64,000 nucleotides of DNA from Microbacterium esteraromaticum (GCF_016907315.1 NZ_JAFBBS010000001.1:186001-250000); one strand, 5' to 3'. Numbered from the stretch's first letter, positions 41,180-48,740 are shown. The notes: generated by a model not told the origin, from the letters alone. Made by a program: numbers and translations.

Positions 41180-41890
41180 ATGGCAAAGAGTGCTCCCGTC
41201 ACCGAGAAGCGGCCCGGCTTCTTCTCGCAGATCCGTTCCCTGTTCCGTTTCACACGGGACGTGTACGGCTGGCTGCCGTGGGCGCAGGTCGCCATCCTCG
41301 TCGCGGGCGTGCTCATCGGTCTGATCATCGGCTTCCTCATCAGCGGCGCCTCGGTGCTCGGCCTCATCCTCTGGGGCTTCACCGGTCTCATGTTCGGCGT
41401 GCTCGGCGCCATGTTCCTGATGACCCGCCTGTCCACCACGGCGATGTACGCCAAGATCGACGGGATGCCCGGCGCGAGCGGTCACGTGCTGAGCACCAGC
41501 CTCGGACGCAACTGGTCGGCATCCGACACTCCCGTCGGCATCAACCCCAAGACGCAGGAGGCCGTCTATCGCGTGGTCGGTCGTGGCGGCATCGTGATCG
41601 TCGGCGAGGGCGCTCGAGGTCGCCTCACGCGCCTGATCAACGAAGAGCGGCAGAAGGCGCAGCGCGTCGCGCACGGCGTGCCCGTCACAGTGCTCTACGT
41701 GGGCCACGGCGACGAGGACGTCGCCATCGCTGATCTGTCGAAGACGATCAAGAAGCTGCCGAAGGCCATCGACAAGGCCACGATGGCCGCGGTCATCCGC
41801 CGCATCGATTCGGTGTCGCAGTCGCTGTCGTCGCTGCCCATCCCGAAGGGCATCGACCCCACACGAGTGCGGTCGCAGCGCCCGCGCTGA
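41180..41890 (+). CDS. DUF4191 family membrane protein
   Basis: 236 residues. Two adjacent membrane helices (about 35-80, with WAQVAILVAGVLIGLIIGFL and LGLILWGFTGLMFGVLGAM, in part) are followed by the conserved cytoplasmic domain: GRNWSASDTPVGINPKTQEAVYR (pieces) and GRGGIVIVGEGARGRLTRLI. DUF4191 proteins precede glnA in actinobacteria (Rv2219 with Rv2220 glnA1 in M. tuberculosis, as I recall), and the same neighbourhood is present here, with the RimK/RimB pair inserted between them. The function is unknown. Confidence 0.9.
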   Translation: MAKSAPVTEKRPGFFSQIRSLFRFTRDVYGWLPWAQVAILVAGVLIGLIIGFLISGASVLGLILWGFTGLMFGVLGAMFLMTRLSTTAMYAKIDGMPGASGHVLSTSLGRNWSASDTPVGINPKTQEAVYRVVGRGGIVIVGEGARGRLTRLINEERQKAQRVAHGVPVTVLYVGHGDEDVAIADLSKTIKKLPKAIDKATMAAVIRRIDSVSQSLSSLPIPKGIDPTRVRSQRPR

Positions 41891-41909
41891 CCGCCCGCCC
41901 AGATGCACC

Positions 41910-41942
41910 GAACGGCCCCCGTCGCAACGACGGGGGCCGTTC
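41910..41942. terminator. Bidirectional terminator between DUF4191 and rimK genes
   Basis: A perfect 15-bp stem GAACGGCCCCCGTCG with a three-base CAA loop lies in the 60-base gap between the convergent stop codons of the DUF4191 gene and the rimK-like gene. Confidence 0.8.
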
Positions 41943-41950
41943 TCGGTATG

Positions 41951-43138
41951 TCACTCGCCGAGCGGCTCCTTGGGCAGGCGGCGCACGCGCGGCCGTCGAC
42001 GGCGCTTCTCGGGGATCATCGAGCGCATCTCCTCGAGCTTGCCGAAGCACAGCAGCCGATCCTCTGCCTCTAGCTCGACATGCTTGCGCGGGTTCGGGAT
42101 CACGCTGACACCCCGGTGCAGGGTGAGCACCGTGATGTCGCGGTCCCAGAGGCCGAGGTCGCCGAGCTTCATGCCGACCTGCTCCGCACCCGAGTGGATG
42201 AGCAGCTCCGCGACACCGTAACCGGTCGAGACGCTGAGCCGCTGACGGATGTCGATGTCGGGGAATGCGACCTGGTTGGCGATGTAGTCGATGATCGCGC
42301 CGGCGACATCGAGGTTCGTCGCCGCCTCGATGCCCTGCAGACCAGGCGACGAGTTCACCTCCATCACCAGCGGACCGTCGTCGCTCTCGAGCATGTCCAC
42401 GCCGGCGACGCGAAGCCCCATGATCTGCGCCGAGCGCACTGCGGTCTGCTCGTAGATCGGGTCCAGGGTGACGGGCTCGACGCGACCGCCACGGTGGACG
42501 TTCGAGCGGAACTCGTCTCCGTCCGCCACACGGCGCATCGCCGCGACGACGCGGTCGCCGACGACGAGCGCCCGGATGTCCCGCCCTCGGCTCTCGGCGA
42601 TGAATTTCTGGATGAGGACGTTCTGCTTCGTCGAGTGCAGTGTCTCGATGATGGCCTCGGCGACCTTCACCTGCGGGGCGAGGATCACGCCGATGCCCTG
42701 CGTGCCCTCGAGCAGCTTGATGACCACGGGGGCCCCGCCGACCCGCTCGATCGCCGGACGCACGTCCGCGCGGTTGCGCACGAACGCGGTCGGCGGCATG
42801 GCGATGTTGTGTCGCGACAGGATCTGGTTGGCGCGCAGCTTGTCGCGCGCGCTCGAGATGCCATTGGCGGTGTTCGGCGTGTACACGTCCATCTGCTCGA
42901 ACTGCCGGACCACGGCTGTGCCGAAGTAGGTGATCGAGTTACCGATACGCGGCAGGATCGCGTCGTAGTCACTCAGCTGCCTGCCGCGGAAGAACAGGTC
43001 AGGCGCGTCTGCGGTGAGGTCGATCGCGAAGCGCAGCGTGTTCAGCACCTTCACGTTGTGTCCGCGCTGCTGCGCGGCGGCACGGAGACGCTGCGTCGAG
43101 TACGACTGCGGGGCACGCGAGAGGACGGCGATCTTCAC
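41951..43138 (-). CDS. rimK: RimK-type alpha-L-glutamate ligase fused to an RCK_C-like domain
   Basis: 395 residues, about 95 more than E. coli RimK. The ATP-grasp part (1-290) shows MKIAVLSRAPQSYSTQRL, PRIGNSITYFGTAVVRQFE, GTQGIGVILAP (ATP loop) and LVMEVNSSPGLQGIE (metal site). RimK adds glutamate to the C-terminus of ribosomal protein S6. The extra C-terminal part, roughly 305-375, has the pattern of the RCK_C/TrkA-C regulatory fold: AEQVGMKLGDLGLWDRDITV, then LHRGVSVIPNPRKHVELEAEDRLLCFG (pieces), and ends in a strongly basic tail. The RimB-like protease gene is divergent, 25 bases away. Confidence 0.88.
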   Translation of the reverse strand: MKIAVLSRAPQSYSTQRLRAAAQQRGHNVKVLNTLRFAIDLTADAPDLFFRGRQLSDYDAILPRIGNSITYFGTAVVRQFEQMDVYTPNTANGISSARDKLRANQILSRHNIAMPPTAFVRNRADVRPAIERVGGAPVVIKLLEGTQGIGVILAPQVKVAEAIIETLHSTKQNVLIQKFIAESRGRDIRALVVGDRVVAAMRRVADGDEFRSNVHRGGRVEPVTLDPIYEQTAVRSAQIMGLRVAGVDMLESDDGPLVMEVNSSPGLQGIEAATNLDVAGAIIDYIANQVAFPDIDIRQRLSVSTGYGVAELLIHSGAEQVGMKLGDLGLWDRDITVLTLHRGVSVIPNPRKHVELEAEDRLLCFGKLEEMRSMIPEKRRRRPRVRRLPKEPLGE

Positions 43139-43163
43139 AGATTTTTCCTGCCAGGATGTAGGA

Positions 43164-43640
43164 GTGACACGGTCCTCTCATTCAAACACGTCCACGGGGT
43201 GGCGAGAGTGGGTCGGGCTGCCGGAACTGGGGATCGACTGGCTCAAGGCCAAGATCGACACCGGTGCGCGAACGTCGTCGCTGCACGCCTTCGACGTCGT
43301 CGAATTCGAGCGCGACGGCGAGGAGTGGGTGCGCTTCACGGTGCACCCCTGGCAGGACAGCACGGATGACGCCGTCGTGCACGAGACGCGTGTGAGTGAC
43401 CGACGCGCCGTTCGCAGCTCGTCGGGGCACACCGAGCACCGCATCGTGATCACGACGCCCGTGCGCCTGGTGGGCAGGGATGTCGACGCCGAGGTCACCC
43501 TGACCAACCGCGACGAGATGGGATTCCGGATGCTGATCGGGCGCGAGGCCCTGCGTCAGGGGTTCCTCGTGGACCCTGCCCGATCGTTCCTCGGTGGTCG
43601 CGCTCCACGCGAGATGCGCCGCCGCAACCGCGGCGGCTAG
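43164..43640 (+). CDS. RimB-like retropepsin-type protease (Zn_protease family)
   Basis: 158 residues of the PF05618 family, called ATP-dependent zinc protease in databases but related to retropepsins. The catalytic motif is Asp32-Thr-Gly-Ala in KIDTGARTSSLHA, close to the N-terminus, followed by the family strands MGFRMLIGREALRQGFLVDP. In Pseudomonas the rimABK operon pairs this protease with RimK, where it trims glutamates added to S6. The divergent layout with rimK supports that role here. The GTG at 43164 follows an AGGATGTAGGA site; the frame upstream lies inside rimK. Confidence 0.85.
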   Translation: MTRSSHSNTSTGWREWVGLPELGIDWLKAKIDTGARTSSLHAFDVVEFERDGEEWVRFTVHPWQDSTDDAVVHETRVSDRRAVRSSSGHTEHRIVITTPVRLVGRDVDAEVTLTNRDEMGFRMLIGREALRQGFLVDPARSFLGGRAPREMRRRNRGG

Positions 43641-43653
43641 ATCGACCCGCGGC

Positions 43654-44070
43654 TCACCCGCGAACCAGCACGGTGCCGGCGATCTTGTCGTGCAGGCCGC
43701 GCTGATCCGTGTCCCAGATCACCGCAGGGATCACGAACACCAGCAGCAGCGTCCGCACGATCGGACGCCACAGCCCCACCCAGGCACCGTCCAGACGCTG
43801 CACGCGCATGCCGAGCATCCGGTGCCCAGGGCTCCCGTTGGCGGTCGCCAGGAAGACGATCTGCAGCACGGCGAACACCATCATCGGAGCGAACTGGCGC
43901 CAGCCGGCCTCGGCCGGCAGCGAGAGCGGGTTGTAGGCGAGGAAGCCGATCGCGATGATCGTGGCCGCGAAGTAGTCGATCAGCAGGGCCGAGATGCGAC
44001 GGCCGGGGCGGGCGATGCTTCCCGGTCCTGAGATGGGCATTCCGAGGCGTTGGCCGGGGTAGTCACTCAC
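43654..44070 (-). CDS. RDD family membrane protein
   Basis: 138 residues with three membrane helices. The family's defining residues are in [16 protein letters not shown] (Arg-Asp-type start of helix one), the second helix with [30 protein letters not shown] (pieces, GxxMLGMRV is conserved), and [15 protein letters not shown]. The function is generally unknown; some RDD proteins exchange sodium/lithium for protons. It precedes glnA, as its counterpart does in mycobacteria, but is divergent from it. GTG start at 44070. Confidence 0.88.
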   Translation of the reverse strand: MSDYPGQRLGMPISGPGSIARPGRRISALLIDYFAATIIAIGFLAYNPLSLPAEAGWRQFAPMMVFAVLQIVFLATANGSPGHRMLGMRVQRLDGAWVGLWRPIVRTLLLVFVIPAVIWDTDQRGLHDKIAGTVLVRG

Positions 44071-44092
44071 CGGTCCAGCTTATCGAGCGGCT

Positions 44093-44130
44093 GTAACATG
44101 CCCGAAACACGGTGGACACGGCGGGGAAAT
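44093..44130 (+). promoter_or_regulatory. GlnR-type operator upstream of glnA
   Basis: The plus strand reads GTAAC, six bases, GAAAC, six bases, GACAC, six bases, GAAAT: all four half-sites of the published actinobacterial GlnR box pattern with exact 11-base phasing. A CATAAT -10-like hexamer follows at 44139-44144, putting the transcript start near 44151 and the box in an activator-like position. GlnR binding is inferred. Confidence 0.75.
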
Positions 44131-44187
44131 GCCATCGACATAATCTGCGTAAGGTTGATGCAACCGATACCCGATCAGGAGTCGTAC

Positions 44188-45612
44188 ATGTTCACAGAGC
44201 CCGCAGAGGTCATCCGCTACATCGAAGAGAACGACATCAAGTTCCTCGACATCCGATTCACCGACCTTCCCGGGGTCCAGCAGCACTTCAACATCCCCGC
44301 ATCGACGGTCGACGAGGACTTCTTCCGTGACGGGCAGCTCTTCGACGGATCGTCGATCCGCGGGTTCGCGAGCATCCACGAGTCGGACATGCAGCTGATC
44401 CCCGATGTCACCACCGCGTACATCGACCCGTTCCGCGCCGCGAAGACGCTGGTGATGGTGTTCGACATCTACAACCCGCGCACAGGCGAGATCTACAGCA
44501 AGGACCCGCGTCAGGTCGCCAAGAAGGCCGAGAAGTACCTCGCCTCCACCGGCATCGCCGACACCGCGTTCTTCGCCCCCGAGGCCGAGTTCTACATCTT
44601 CGACGACGTGCGCTATTCGGTCACCGCCGGAGAGAGCTTCTACAAGGTCGATTCCGAGGAGGCCGCGTGGAACTCCGGCCGCGAGGAGGAGGGTGGCAAC
44701 CTCGGCAACAAGACGCCCTTCAAGGGCGGCTACTTCCCCGTCGCCCCCGTCGACAAGACCGCCGACCTTCGCGACGACATGACCCTGCGGCTGATCGACT
44801 CGGGCTTCCAGCTCGAGCGCTCGCACCACGAGGTCGGCACCGCCGGCCAGCAGGAGATCAACTACCGCTTCGACACCATGGTCAGCGCGGCAGACGACAT
44901 CCTGAAGTTCAAGTACATCGTCAAGAACACCGCCGAGGAGTGGGGCAAGACGGTCACGTTCATGCCCAAGCCCCTGTTCGGCGACAACGGCTCGGGCATG
45001 CACACCCACCAGTCGCTGTGGCTCGACGGCAAGCCGCTGTTCTTCGACGAGGCCGGCTACGGCCAGCTCAGCGACATCGCCCGCTGGTACATCGGCGGCC
45101 TGCTGAAGCACGCGCACGCGGTGCTCGCTTTCACGAACCCGACGCTGAACAGCTACCACCGTCTGGTGAAGCACTTCGAGGCTCCGGTGAACCTGGCCTA
45201 CTCCGCTGGAAACCGCTCGGCCGCCATCCGCATCCCGCTCACCGGGTCGAACCCGAAGGCGAAGCGCATCGAGTTCCGCGTGCCGGACGCCTCGTCGAAC
45301 CCGTACCTCGCGTTCGCCGCACAGCTGATGGCGGGCCTCGACGGCATCAAGAACCGCATCGAGCCGATGGAGCCCATCGACAAGGACCTGTACGAGCTTC
45401 CCCCGGAGGAGGCCGCGAACATTCCGCAGGTGCCGAACTCACTGCTCGACTCGCTCGAGGCACTCCGCAAGGACCACGACTTCCTGCTCGAGGGCGGCGT
45501 GTTCACGCAGGAGCTCATCGACACGTGGATCGAGTACAAGTACAACAACGAGATCCTGCCCATGGCCCAGCGCCCGCACCCGTACGAGTTCGAGCTCTAC
45601 TACGGATGCTAG
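44188..45612 (+). CDS. glnA: Glutamine synthetase type I-beta
   Basis: 474 residues, standard for adenylylatable GSI. It makes glutamine from glutamate, ammonia and ATP. Visible are [14 protein letters not shown], the ATP/metal region [36 protein letters not shown], the ammonium/glutamate loop NRSAAIRIP and the adenylylation site Tyr402 in [11 protein letters not shown], matched by the GlnE gene downstream. The ATG at 44188 follows AGGAG at six-base spacing. The last codons (E-L-Y-Y-G-C, stop TAG) are not chromosomal in origin: they come from a phage attachment site, and the ancestral 3' end is at 48668-48688. Confidence 0.97.
   Translation: MFTEPAEVIRYIEENDIKFLDIRFTDLPGVQQHFNIPASTVDEDFFRDGQLFDGSSIRGFASIHESDMQLIPDVTTAYIDPFRAAKTLVMVFDIYNPRTGEIYSKDPRQVAKKAEKYLASTGIADTAFFAPEAEFYIFDDVRYSVTAGESFYKVDSEEAAWNSGREEEGGNLGNKTPFKGGYFPVAPVDKTADLRDDMTLRLIDSGFQLERSHHEVGTAGQQEINYRFDTMVSAADDILKFKYIVKNTAEEWGKTVTFMPKPLFGDNGSGMHTHQSLWLDGKPLFFDEAGYGQLSDIARWYIGGLLKHAHAVLAFTNPTLNSYHRLVKHFEAPVNLAYSAGNRSAAIRIPLTGSNPKAKRIEFRVPDASSNPYLAFAAQLMAGLDGIKNRIEPMEPIDKDLYELPPEEAANIPQVPNSLLDSLEALRKDHDFLLEGGVFTQELIDTWIEYKYNNEILPMAQRPHPYEFELYYGC
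45591..45605 (+). mobile_element. attL core of prophage remnant (in glnA 3' end)
   Basis: The 15 bases CGAGCTCTACTACGG recur exactly at 48666-48680. Here they are the last codons of glnA, continued by the phage-derived ATGCTAG that supplies Cys and a TAG stop. The two copies bound a 3.1-kb segment of phage-type genes. Confidence 0.8.
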
Positions 45613-45638
45613 CCAAATCCTGCGACTGAGCCGGTCTT

Positions 45639-45658
45639 AGTCCGCAGGGAGTCCGCAG
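45639..45658 (+). repeat. Tandem arm-type repeats near attL
   Basis: AGTCCGCAG occurs twice with an 11-base period (45639 and 45650), about 34 bases inside the attL core. The same motif pair with the same period lies near attR at 48539-48558. This is how arm-type binding sites of tyrosine integrases are arranged. Confidence 0.6.
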
Positions 45659-45667
45659 AATCTCACG

Positions 45668-45704
45668 AAGAGCCCGTCCCGGCGTCCTGCTGGGACGGGC
45701 TCTT
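45668..45704 (+). terminator. Terminator downstream of glnA, inside the phage segment
   Basis: A perfect 13-bp stem AAGAGCCCGTCCC with an 11-base loop ends in TCTT and is followed by TTGTTG, a good rho-independent signal. It belongs to the element and replaces the original glnA terminator displaced to 48695-48740. Confidence 0.85.
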
Positions 45705-45724
45705 TTGTTGCTACGGTCATCATC

Positions 45725-45928
45725 ATGAGCCTGCGAAACGAAATCGACCAGATCTGGAACGACGCGCAAGAGCGCATTCGGCAGCGGGCACCCCAGCCGG
45801 GAGTCGCTGCGCCGGTCAACGGGCCGGACATGCGCTTCGTCATTGTGAATGAGAACTTCACTGCCACCGTCGAGGCGTTCAGGTTGCTGGCTGACCGGAT
45901 CGATGCCCTGGAGTCATCTCGCTCCTGA
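45725..45928 (+). CDS. Small hypothetical phage-type protein
   Basis: 67 residues, mostly helical: MSLRNEIDQIWNDAQERIRQ, a Pro-rich turn, then RFVIVNENFTATVEAFRLLADRIDALE. No family is recognised. It lies just after the terminator, inside the prophage remnant, in the space between attL and the integrase remnant, and its last 50 bases overlap the 3' end of that remnant on the other strand. No ribosome site is clear. It may be a surviving phage gene of unknown role. Confidence 0.5.
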   Translation: MSLRNEIDQIWNDAQERIRQRAPQPGVAAPVNGPDMRFVIVNENFTATVEAFRLLADRIDALESSRS

Positions 45929-46173
45929 GGGCTGCCGCCACGGCGCTACGGGAAGACTCGTCGCGGTCTGGCCAGAGGTGACCGTAGGTGTCGAGGGTGT
46001 GCTTCGCCGACCCGTGACGCACGCGCGCTTGCACGGTCTTGATGTCGAGGCCGGCAGCGATGAGCAGTGAGGCGAAGTAATGCCGCAGGTCATGGATGCG
46101 GAACCCGTCGGGTAGGCCCTCGACCTTGACTCGAGCCGTCCTGAACGCGGTCTCGATCGTGTACGGATCGCCG
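45879..46173 (-). pseudogene. int: Tyrosine integrase, C-terminal fragment
   Basis: About 98 codons remain of a ~370-residue integrase. The fragment has the catalytic box FRIHDLRHYFASLLIAAG (Arg), a degenerate second box VRHGSAKHTLDTYGHLWPD containing the His/Trp-type region and the nucleophile Tyr in DTYGHL, and a normal C-terminal tail with stop codon. The N-terminal arm-binding and core-binding domains are missing; at about 46165-46185 the sequence changes to an opposed tape-measure fragment. The open frame continuing to 46733 is antisense to that fragment and not integrase. Position next to attL is normal for an int gene. Confidence 0.85.
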
Positions 46174-46176
46174 ACG

Positions 46177-47142
46177 GGCGGGCGCCTGGCGCTCTCTGGC
46201 GGCGAGGCGATCATGCGACCCGAGTTCACCCGCCTCGTCGGCGGGAAGGCCGGTGTCGACGCGCTGAACGCCGCCGCCCGGTCCGGGTCGCTCGCGTTCA
46301 AGAACGGCGGCGTGTGGGGCGACCTCAGCGACTTCGCTGGGGACGTCCTCGACAACATCGCCTCCGTCGCTTCGGTCGTCGGGGACTTCCTGACCGACCC
46401 GGTGCGCGCGATCCAGAAGCACGTGATCGACGGGATCATCCGCCCCCTGATGGGTGAACAGAACCTCTTCGGTCGGACGGTCGGGCAGATGCCGATCAAC
46501 CTCGTCCGACAGCTCGCGAAGTCGTTCAACCCGCCGTCGCGTGGCAGCGCCGGGATGGGCTGGAAGGCGATGCAGGCCATCGTCCTGAAGAACATCCCTG
46601 GTGCGCGGATCTCGTCGGCATACCGGTCGGCGGCGGGCAACGCCTCCGTCGGCGGTGCGAAGGGCTCGTACCACATGCAGGGTCGGGCGATCGACGTCGT
46701 CCCGCCGAGCATGGCGATGTTCAACTCGATCAAGCGGCTGTTCCCGAACGCGACCGAGCTGATCTACACCCCTGCGGGTGGAGCTCAGCTGCGCAACGGG
46801 CGACCGTTCGCCGGGTGGTCGTCGCGGGTGAAGGCGCAGCACTACAACCACGTGCACCTGGCGATGGCGAACGGCGGGGTCTGGCCCGGCCTGTACGACA
46901 ACGGCGGGATCCTGCCGCACGGCGGGATGGGCGTGAACCTGTCCGGGAAGCCGGAGCGGGTGCTGAACCCCGAGCAGACCCGCGAGTGGGAGCGCCGTGG
47001 GCTGCGTCCCGGCGACCGGCTGCGGCTGGTGGTCGACGGTCGCGAGTTCAACGCGTACGTCGACGACCGCGCCGATGGTCGCGTCGAGGAAGCGCTCGAG
47101 GGTGTGTCGGACATGGCTATGGCGGACGAGTTCGGCGACTAA
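46177..47142 (+). pseudogene. Phage tail tape-measure protein, C-terminal fragment with M15-like peptidase domain
   Basis: About 320 codons of the C-terminal end of a long actinophage tape-measure protein. It begins at LALSGGEAIMRPEFTRLVGG (a region often found in these proteins), continues through a hydrophobic stretch and then a peptidase-like domain with SAYRSAAGNASVGGAKGSYH (H-x6-D in YHMQGRAIDVV) and a C-terminal YNHVHLAM, the M15-type zinc-ligand pattern for cutting peptidoglycan during DNA entry. It ends with GILPHGGMGVNLSGKPERVL, common in tail proteins. The 5' part has been deleted up to the integrase fragment. The internal ATG at 46213 could express it, but it has no obvious ribosome site. 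Confidence 0.8.
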
Positions 47143-47148
47143 CCCCGG

Positions 47149-47176
47149 AGGGGCGTGGGCTTCGGCCCGCGCCCCT
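47149..47176 (+). terminator. Terminator after tape-measure fragment
   Basis: A 12-bp stem AGGGGCGTGGGC with a TTCG tetraloop (one G-U pair) begins six bases after the stop codon, consistent with a phage operon end or with a protective terminator. Confidence 0.75.
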
Positions 47177-47225
47177 CTGTCGTGCCCAGGGCCTCATTAC
47201 CCCGGTGCTTTCCGGAGGGGGTCCG

Positions 47226-47822
47226 CTATTCTCGGGTATTCTCCGCGGCTAGCCGCGCTTGCTCTTCAAAATCGTCGTACTCCGCGCGCCGCAGCACAGG
47301 TTCACCGATCCCATCCAGGGTGTACCAGACCGACACCTCCAGTCGGGACGCGCCGGCATCAAGACTCATCGTGACTTCGGGATCCGTAATGAAATGCAGG
47401 GCTTCTCCACGGTGGACACGCGCTGGCAACATCTCGTCCTCATCGACGAGAAGAACGAGATCGACGCCCGAAGCGATGGTGTCATACGAAGCACCATCGG
47501 CTCGCCGATCAGTGCATTCGTACGCCCAGTCGAGACGCGCTTCATGTATGAACGCTGTTGCGCCGTCGCAAAAGATCGAAACGCCAAGAGCGCCGGTTTC
47601 GTCGGCTCTGAGCTGATAGTTCGGGGCTGCCGTGAATCGAACATCTACTCCCGCAACACTCGCTGCGAGCGCTTGGGCGGCAATCTGCGCAGTCCGCTCG
47701 GCACTGGCGGCAGAAGCCTCTGCCGACTTCGCGAGGCGACGCGTGAGCCATGCGTACCACCCGGTCACCAGCACGAGCACGATGGTGCTGATCGAACTGA
47801 TCCATGCTTCGGGCGTCGTCAT
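47226..47822 (-). CDS. Hypothetical membrane-anchored protein in prophage remnant
   Basis: 198 residues. One N-terminal membrane helix (ISSISTIVLVLVTGWYAWL) is followed by a coiled-coil-like Ala-rich stretch (LAKSAEASAASAERTAQIAAQAL) and a cytoplasmic or external beta-rich domain with VDVRFTAAPNYQLRAD and SLDAGASRLEVSVWYTLDG. I do not recognise a family. Codon use is less GC-biased than its chromosomal neighbours, consistent with phage cargo. It sits next to the HTH-WhiB gene, convergent with the tape-measure fragment. Confidence 0.65.
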   Translation of the reverse strand: MTTPEAWISSISTIVLVLVTGWYAWLTRRLAKSAEASAASAERTAQIAAQALAASVAGVDVRFTAAPNYQLRADETGALGVSIFCDGATAFIHEARLDWAYECTDRRADGASYDTIASGVDLVLLVDEDEMLPARVHRGEALHFITDPEVTMSLDAGASRLEVSVWYTLDGIGEPVLRRAEYDDFEEQARLAAENTRE

Positions 47823-47865
47823 CGCCTCAGCCTATCGACAGCCAATCGACTCGCTTATTACGCGC

Positions 47866-48534
47866 TCAACGAGATAAACGCGCGCCCCCTACTTGGCGCT
47901 CGTCTTGCCGAATCTGGGTGGGTGTCATGCCGGCCCACATGCCCGCGGTCGGCTTGCCAGCGGCGGCGAACGCTGCGCAGAGGTCGAGCAACGGGCACGC
48001 CCTGCAGATGCCGCGCATCATCACGGTCTGCTCGGGGTCGTCGAAGCGGTCGGCGGTGAACACCTCGAGCCCGTCGCACGCCGGCGGCTCATCCTGCATC
48101 GCGCGCATGAGCGCTGCATGCTCACGTTGACCGTGGAAGACGGGGAGCTCGGCGAGCACCCGCAGGAACGCGTCTGAGGTGGCCTCAGCGGGGTCGGCGT
48201 CGTCCGATACCTGGGATGCGCCTGATGCAGGCTGAATCGCGCCCTGCGCCCGCTCCGGTGCACGTTTCGGGATCGGAGGCGGTGTCTCGCCCCGCGCGAT
48301 CGCTGCACGACGCAACCGCGCCTGGTGAACCGGGCTCGAGAGCATCCGCTCGCGCCACCACTTCAGCAGCACGCTCTCCTCGACGACGCGGAACCTCTGC
48401 CCGCTCTCGTCGGTGCGCCATTCCATCGGCATCCCGTCCCGATGCCACCTCCGCACTGAGCGGTCGTCACGCCCGACGCGCTTCCCCGCCTCGGCATACG
48501 TCAAGTAGACCGGTTCGTCGTCGTCGGGAGTCAT
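47866..48534 (-). CDS. Phage-borne HTH protein with WhiB-type iron-sulfur domain
   Basis: 222 residues. The N-terminal ~45 residues (YLTYAEAGKRVGRDDRSVRRW) form a helix-turn-helix of the excisionase/MerR-like kind. The C-terminal part has Cys153, Cys177, Cys180 and Cys186, i.e. C-x23-C-x2-C-x5-C, in TVMMRGICRACPLLDLCAAF and a following G-M-W-A-G turn (AGMWAGMTPTQI), the WhiB signature for a [4Fe-4S] cluster. WhiB proteins bind sigma factor and sense redox. Fusion to an HTH domain is unusual. The ATG at 48534 gives MTPDDDEPVYLTY; the frame upstream to 48732 crosses attR and is not coding. The attR-side arm repeats lie directly upstream, so it may act as an excisionase/repressor. Confidence 0.75.
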   Translation of the reverse strand: MTPDDDEPVYLTYAEAGKRVGRDDRSVRRWHRDGMPMEWRTDESGQRFRVVEESVLLKWWRERMLSSPVHQARLRRAAIARGETPPPIPKRAPERAQGAIQPASGASQVSDDADPAEATSDAFLRVLAELPVFHGQREHAALMRAMQDEPPACDGLEVFTADRFDDPEQTVMMRGICRACPLLDLCAAFAAAGKPTAGMWAGMTPTQIRQDERQVGGARLSR

Positions 48535-48538
48535 CGCC

Positions 48539-48558
48539 AGTCCGCAGAAAGTCCGCAA
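48539..48558 (+). repeat. Tandem arm-type repeats near attR
   Basis: AGTCCGCAG at 48539 and AGTCCGCAA at 48550, with the same 11-base period as the pair near attL. They lie just upstream of the HTH-WhiB start codon and about 108 bases inside the attR core. Confidence 0.6.
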
Positions 48559-48665
48559 ACGTGCCGTTTCCCGCCAACAGTCCCCATCGCCACACAACAC
48601 CCCAAACCGCGGAATCACACGGATCCCAGCCGTCACCAACAGCCGCCATCCACCCGGCACTAGTC

Positions 48666-48680
48666 CGAGCTCTACTACGG
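48666..48680 (+). mobile_element. attR core with displaced ancestral glnA 3' end
   Basis: CGAGCTCTACTACGG repeats the attL core exactly. Together with the next bases it spells, in frame, E-L-Y-Y-G-C and a TGA stop (48668-48688), the original end of glnA before insertion. The glnA gene in use ends with the same residues but different codons (GGA for Gly, TAG stop). Confidence 0.8.
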
Positions 48681-48694
48681 CTGCTGATCGATGG

Positions 48695-48740
48695 GCTTCG
48701 CGGTGCGTCGCGTCATCATCTGACCGACGCACCGCGAAGC
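48695..48740. terminator. Displaced original glnA terminator
   Basis: A perfect 16-bp stem GCTTCGCGGTGCGTCG with a 14-base loop begins seven bases after the ancestral glnA stop at attR. It lies before the convergent pyruvyltransferase-family gene (stop at 48757), for which it can still work. Confidence 0.75.

Noticed and set aside
46174..46733. Extension of the integrase frame to 46733 as a full gene.
   Set aside because: The extra part is antisense to the tape-measure fragment and has no integrase-like sequence, so the gene is a truncated remnant.
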